From contig NZ_QZCH01000014.1 of the NCBI RefSeq assembly GCF_003596335.1, positions 57,249 through 121,248 of the forward strand: 64,000 nt of DNA, read 5' to 3'. Within the stretch, counting starts at the first letter, position 1, and every line of letters starts with the position of its first letter. The notes under the pieces were generated by a model, which saw only the letters and a program-made list of their open reading frames with translations, had not been told where the DNA came from and made no database searches. This document shows positions 63,157 through 64,000 of this stretch, piece by piece. A program made the position numbers and the translations under genes. The stretch is from Motilimonas pumila. GTDB taxonomy: Bacteria; Pseudomonadota; Gammaproteobacteria; Enterobacterales; CBDFNC01.

Positions 63157-63675
63157 ATGTCTAAAACCTTAATCTTGTATTCTAGTCGTGATGGTCAAAC
63201 GCTAAAAATACTCCGTCATATGGAACCGTTATTGCAACAAGAATGCGAGTGGCTAGATGTAAAGCAAACCAAACAATTGGATCTTGATGGCTACAGCAAA
63301 GTATTAGTTGGGGCTTCGATTCGTTATGGCAATTTTGAGTCCAACTTAATTCCGTTGTTAAACCAACATAAAGAAGCATTGCAGCATAAACCAAATGCTA
63401 TGTTTGTGGTGTGTTTAACCGCGCGTAAGCCTGAGAAAGCCAGCCCTGCGACAAACGCTTATATGAAAAAGTTTGATCGCTTGTGCCAATGGCACCCCAA
63501 AATGAAAGGCGTCTTCGCCGGAGCGTTGCAATATTCCAAGTACAACTGGTGGCAAACACTCATCATTCAATTGATCATGAAAATGACCGGGGGCAGTACA
63601 GACAAGAGTAAAGACCTCGAATTTACTGATTGGGATAAAGTAGAAGCTTTCGCGAAAGAGTTTGCCAGCTTATAA
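63157..63675 (+). CDS. hemG: Menaquinone-dependent protoporphyrinogen IX dehydrogenase
   Basis: A 172-residue flavodoxin-like protein with the FMN phosphate loop near SSRDGQT and a later ASIRYG block. HemG oxidises protoporphyrinogen IX to protoporphyrin IX in heme synthesis using quinones. AAAGGAAA lies before the ATG. It is followed at once by the rRNA promoter region, the same order as hemG-rrnA in E. coli. Confidence 0.94.
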   Translation: MSKTLILYSSRDGQTLKILRHMEPLLQQECEWLDVKQTKQLDLDGYSKVLVGASIRYGNFESNLIPLLNQHKEALQHKPNAMFVVCLTARKPEKASPATNAYMKKFDRLCQWHPKMKGVFAGALQYSKYNWWQTLIIQLIMKMTGGSTDKSKDLEFTDWDKVEAFAKEFASL

Positions 63676-63781
63676 ATGAACAACAATTACGCATTTTAGC
63701 CATGAAATGTGGCTTATCTGTGGATAACTTGAGTGTAACTTGTGGGGAGCAAATTAATTCAATTTAATTGCAAAAAAGCCC

Positions 63782-63809
63782 TTGCACGGAATCAGAATCT
63801 CCCTATAAT
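63782..63809 (+). promoter_or_regulatory. rRNA operon promoter P1
   Basis: -35 TTGCAC (63782-63787), 16-base spacer, -10 TATAAT (63804-63809), then the GC-rich discriminator GCGCCTCC typical of stringently controlled rRNA promoters. An AT-rich UP-like element (about 63751-63776) lies upstream. Confidence 0.88.
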
Positions 63810-63917
63810 GCGCCTCCGTTGTCACAGCAAAGCACATCAAGCGAAGCTTAATGAAAGCACTGTTTCAACAACGAATATCAACACAAAATGAAGTTTAAAA
63901 TTTTTTAAAATTCAGTG

Positions 63918-63945
63918 TTGACATTCAAACCGGCTAGCGTAGAAT
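63918..63945 (+). promoter_or_regulatory. rRNA operon promoter P2
   Basis: -35 TTGACA (63918-63923), 16-base spacer, -10 TAGAAT (63940-63945), GC-rich discriminator GCGCAGCC. Lies about 136 bases after P1, as in tandem rRNA promoters. Confidence 0.85.
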
Positions 63946-63980
63946 GCGCAGCCCTGACGAGGCGAAACGCTTCAGTCAAA

Positions 63981-63993
63981 TGTTCTTTAACAA
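63981..63993 (+). promoter_or_regulatory. boxA antiterminator of the rRNA leader
   Basis: TGTTCTTTAACAA, one base from the E. coli boxA TGCTCTTTAACAA. It marks the leader just before 16S rRNA, which starts beyond the right edge. Confidence 0.9.
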
Positions 63994-64000
63994 TTAGCAA

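Overview
The window is a stretch of gammaproteobacterial chromosome, most like a marine Alteromonadales/Vibrionales-type organism. The evidence is the arginine cluster argE<>argCBFG-argH with an argH-argA fusion, the metF...ppc neighbourhood, and the order pepQ-yigZ-trkH-hemG running into a ribosomal RNA operon leader at the right edge. The genus cannot be fixed from the sequence alone. No tRNA gene, insertion sequence, integrase, CRISPR array or origin was seen.

Left part (1-17.4 kb) is mainly housekeeping: the 3' end of metF, a PEP-CTERM protein, a CYTH-domain phosphatase, ppc, argE divergent from argCBFGH(A), a GNAT acetyltransferase, a BCCT transporter, a DUF1330/LysR divergent pair, and an orphan heme-type ABC ATPase (hmuV-like).

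The centre (17.4-50.9 kb) is a complete Ysc-family type III secretion system (T3SS) laid out in blocks. A leftward operon has the Yersinia virC order yscB-C-D-E-F-G-I-J-K-L (no yscA or yscH seen). From a 416-base divergent region, a rightward operon encodes the translocon (lcrG-lcrV-lcrH-yopB-yopD-like). Next come an ExsA/LcrF-type AraC activator, a solute-binding-protein-like lipoprotein, and an effector island with two related secreted-type proteins around a class I chaperone. A four-gene two-component regulatory operon follows (two histidine kinases, two response regulators, one without the phosphoacceptor aspartate). The last block is the export-gate and sorting operon sctW-sycN-sctX-sctY-sctV-lcrR-sctN-O-P-Q-R-S-T-U.

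The most striking observation is the protein at 31964-32866. Its C-terminal half reads as a eukaryote-type RGS (regulator of G-protein signalling) domain and keeps the residues known to contact G-alpha. It sits directly after a CesT-type chaperone in the T3SS locus, so it is a candidate translocated effector acting on host heterotrimeric G proteins. The neighbour at 30586-31404 shares its N-terminal motif and apparently an eroded version of the same fold.

The right part (50.9-64 kb) holds a stand-alone AT-rich gene for a large protein with a PD-(D/E)XK nuclease-like C-terminus, a small unrecognised ORF, an HscC-type Hsp70 with a J-like/RDD membrane protein, an AraC/GyrI-like regulator and an MbnP/MbnH metallo-protein pair. 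It ends with pepQ-yigZ-trkH-hemG and two tandem rRNA promoters plus a boxA antiterminator. The 16S gene itself lies beyond the edge.
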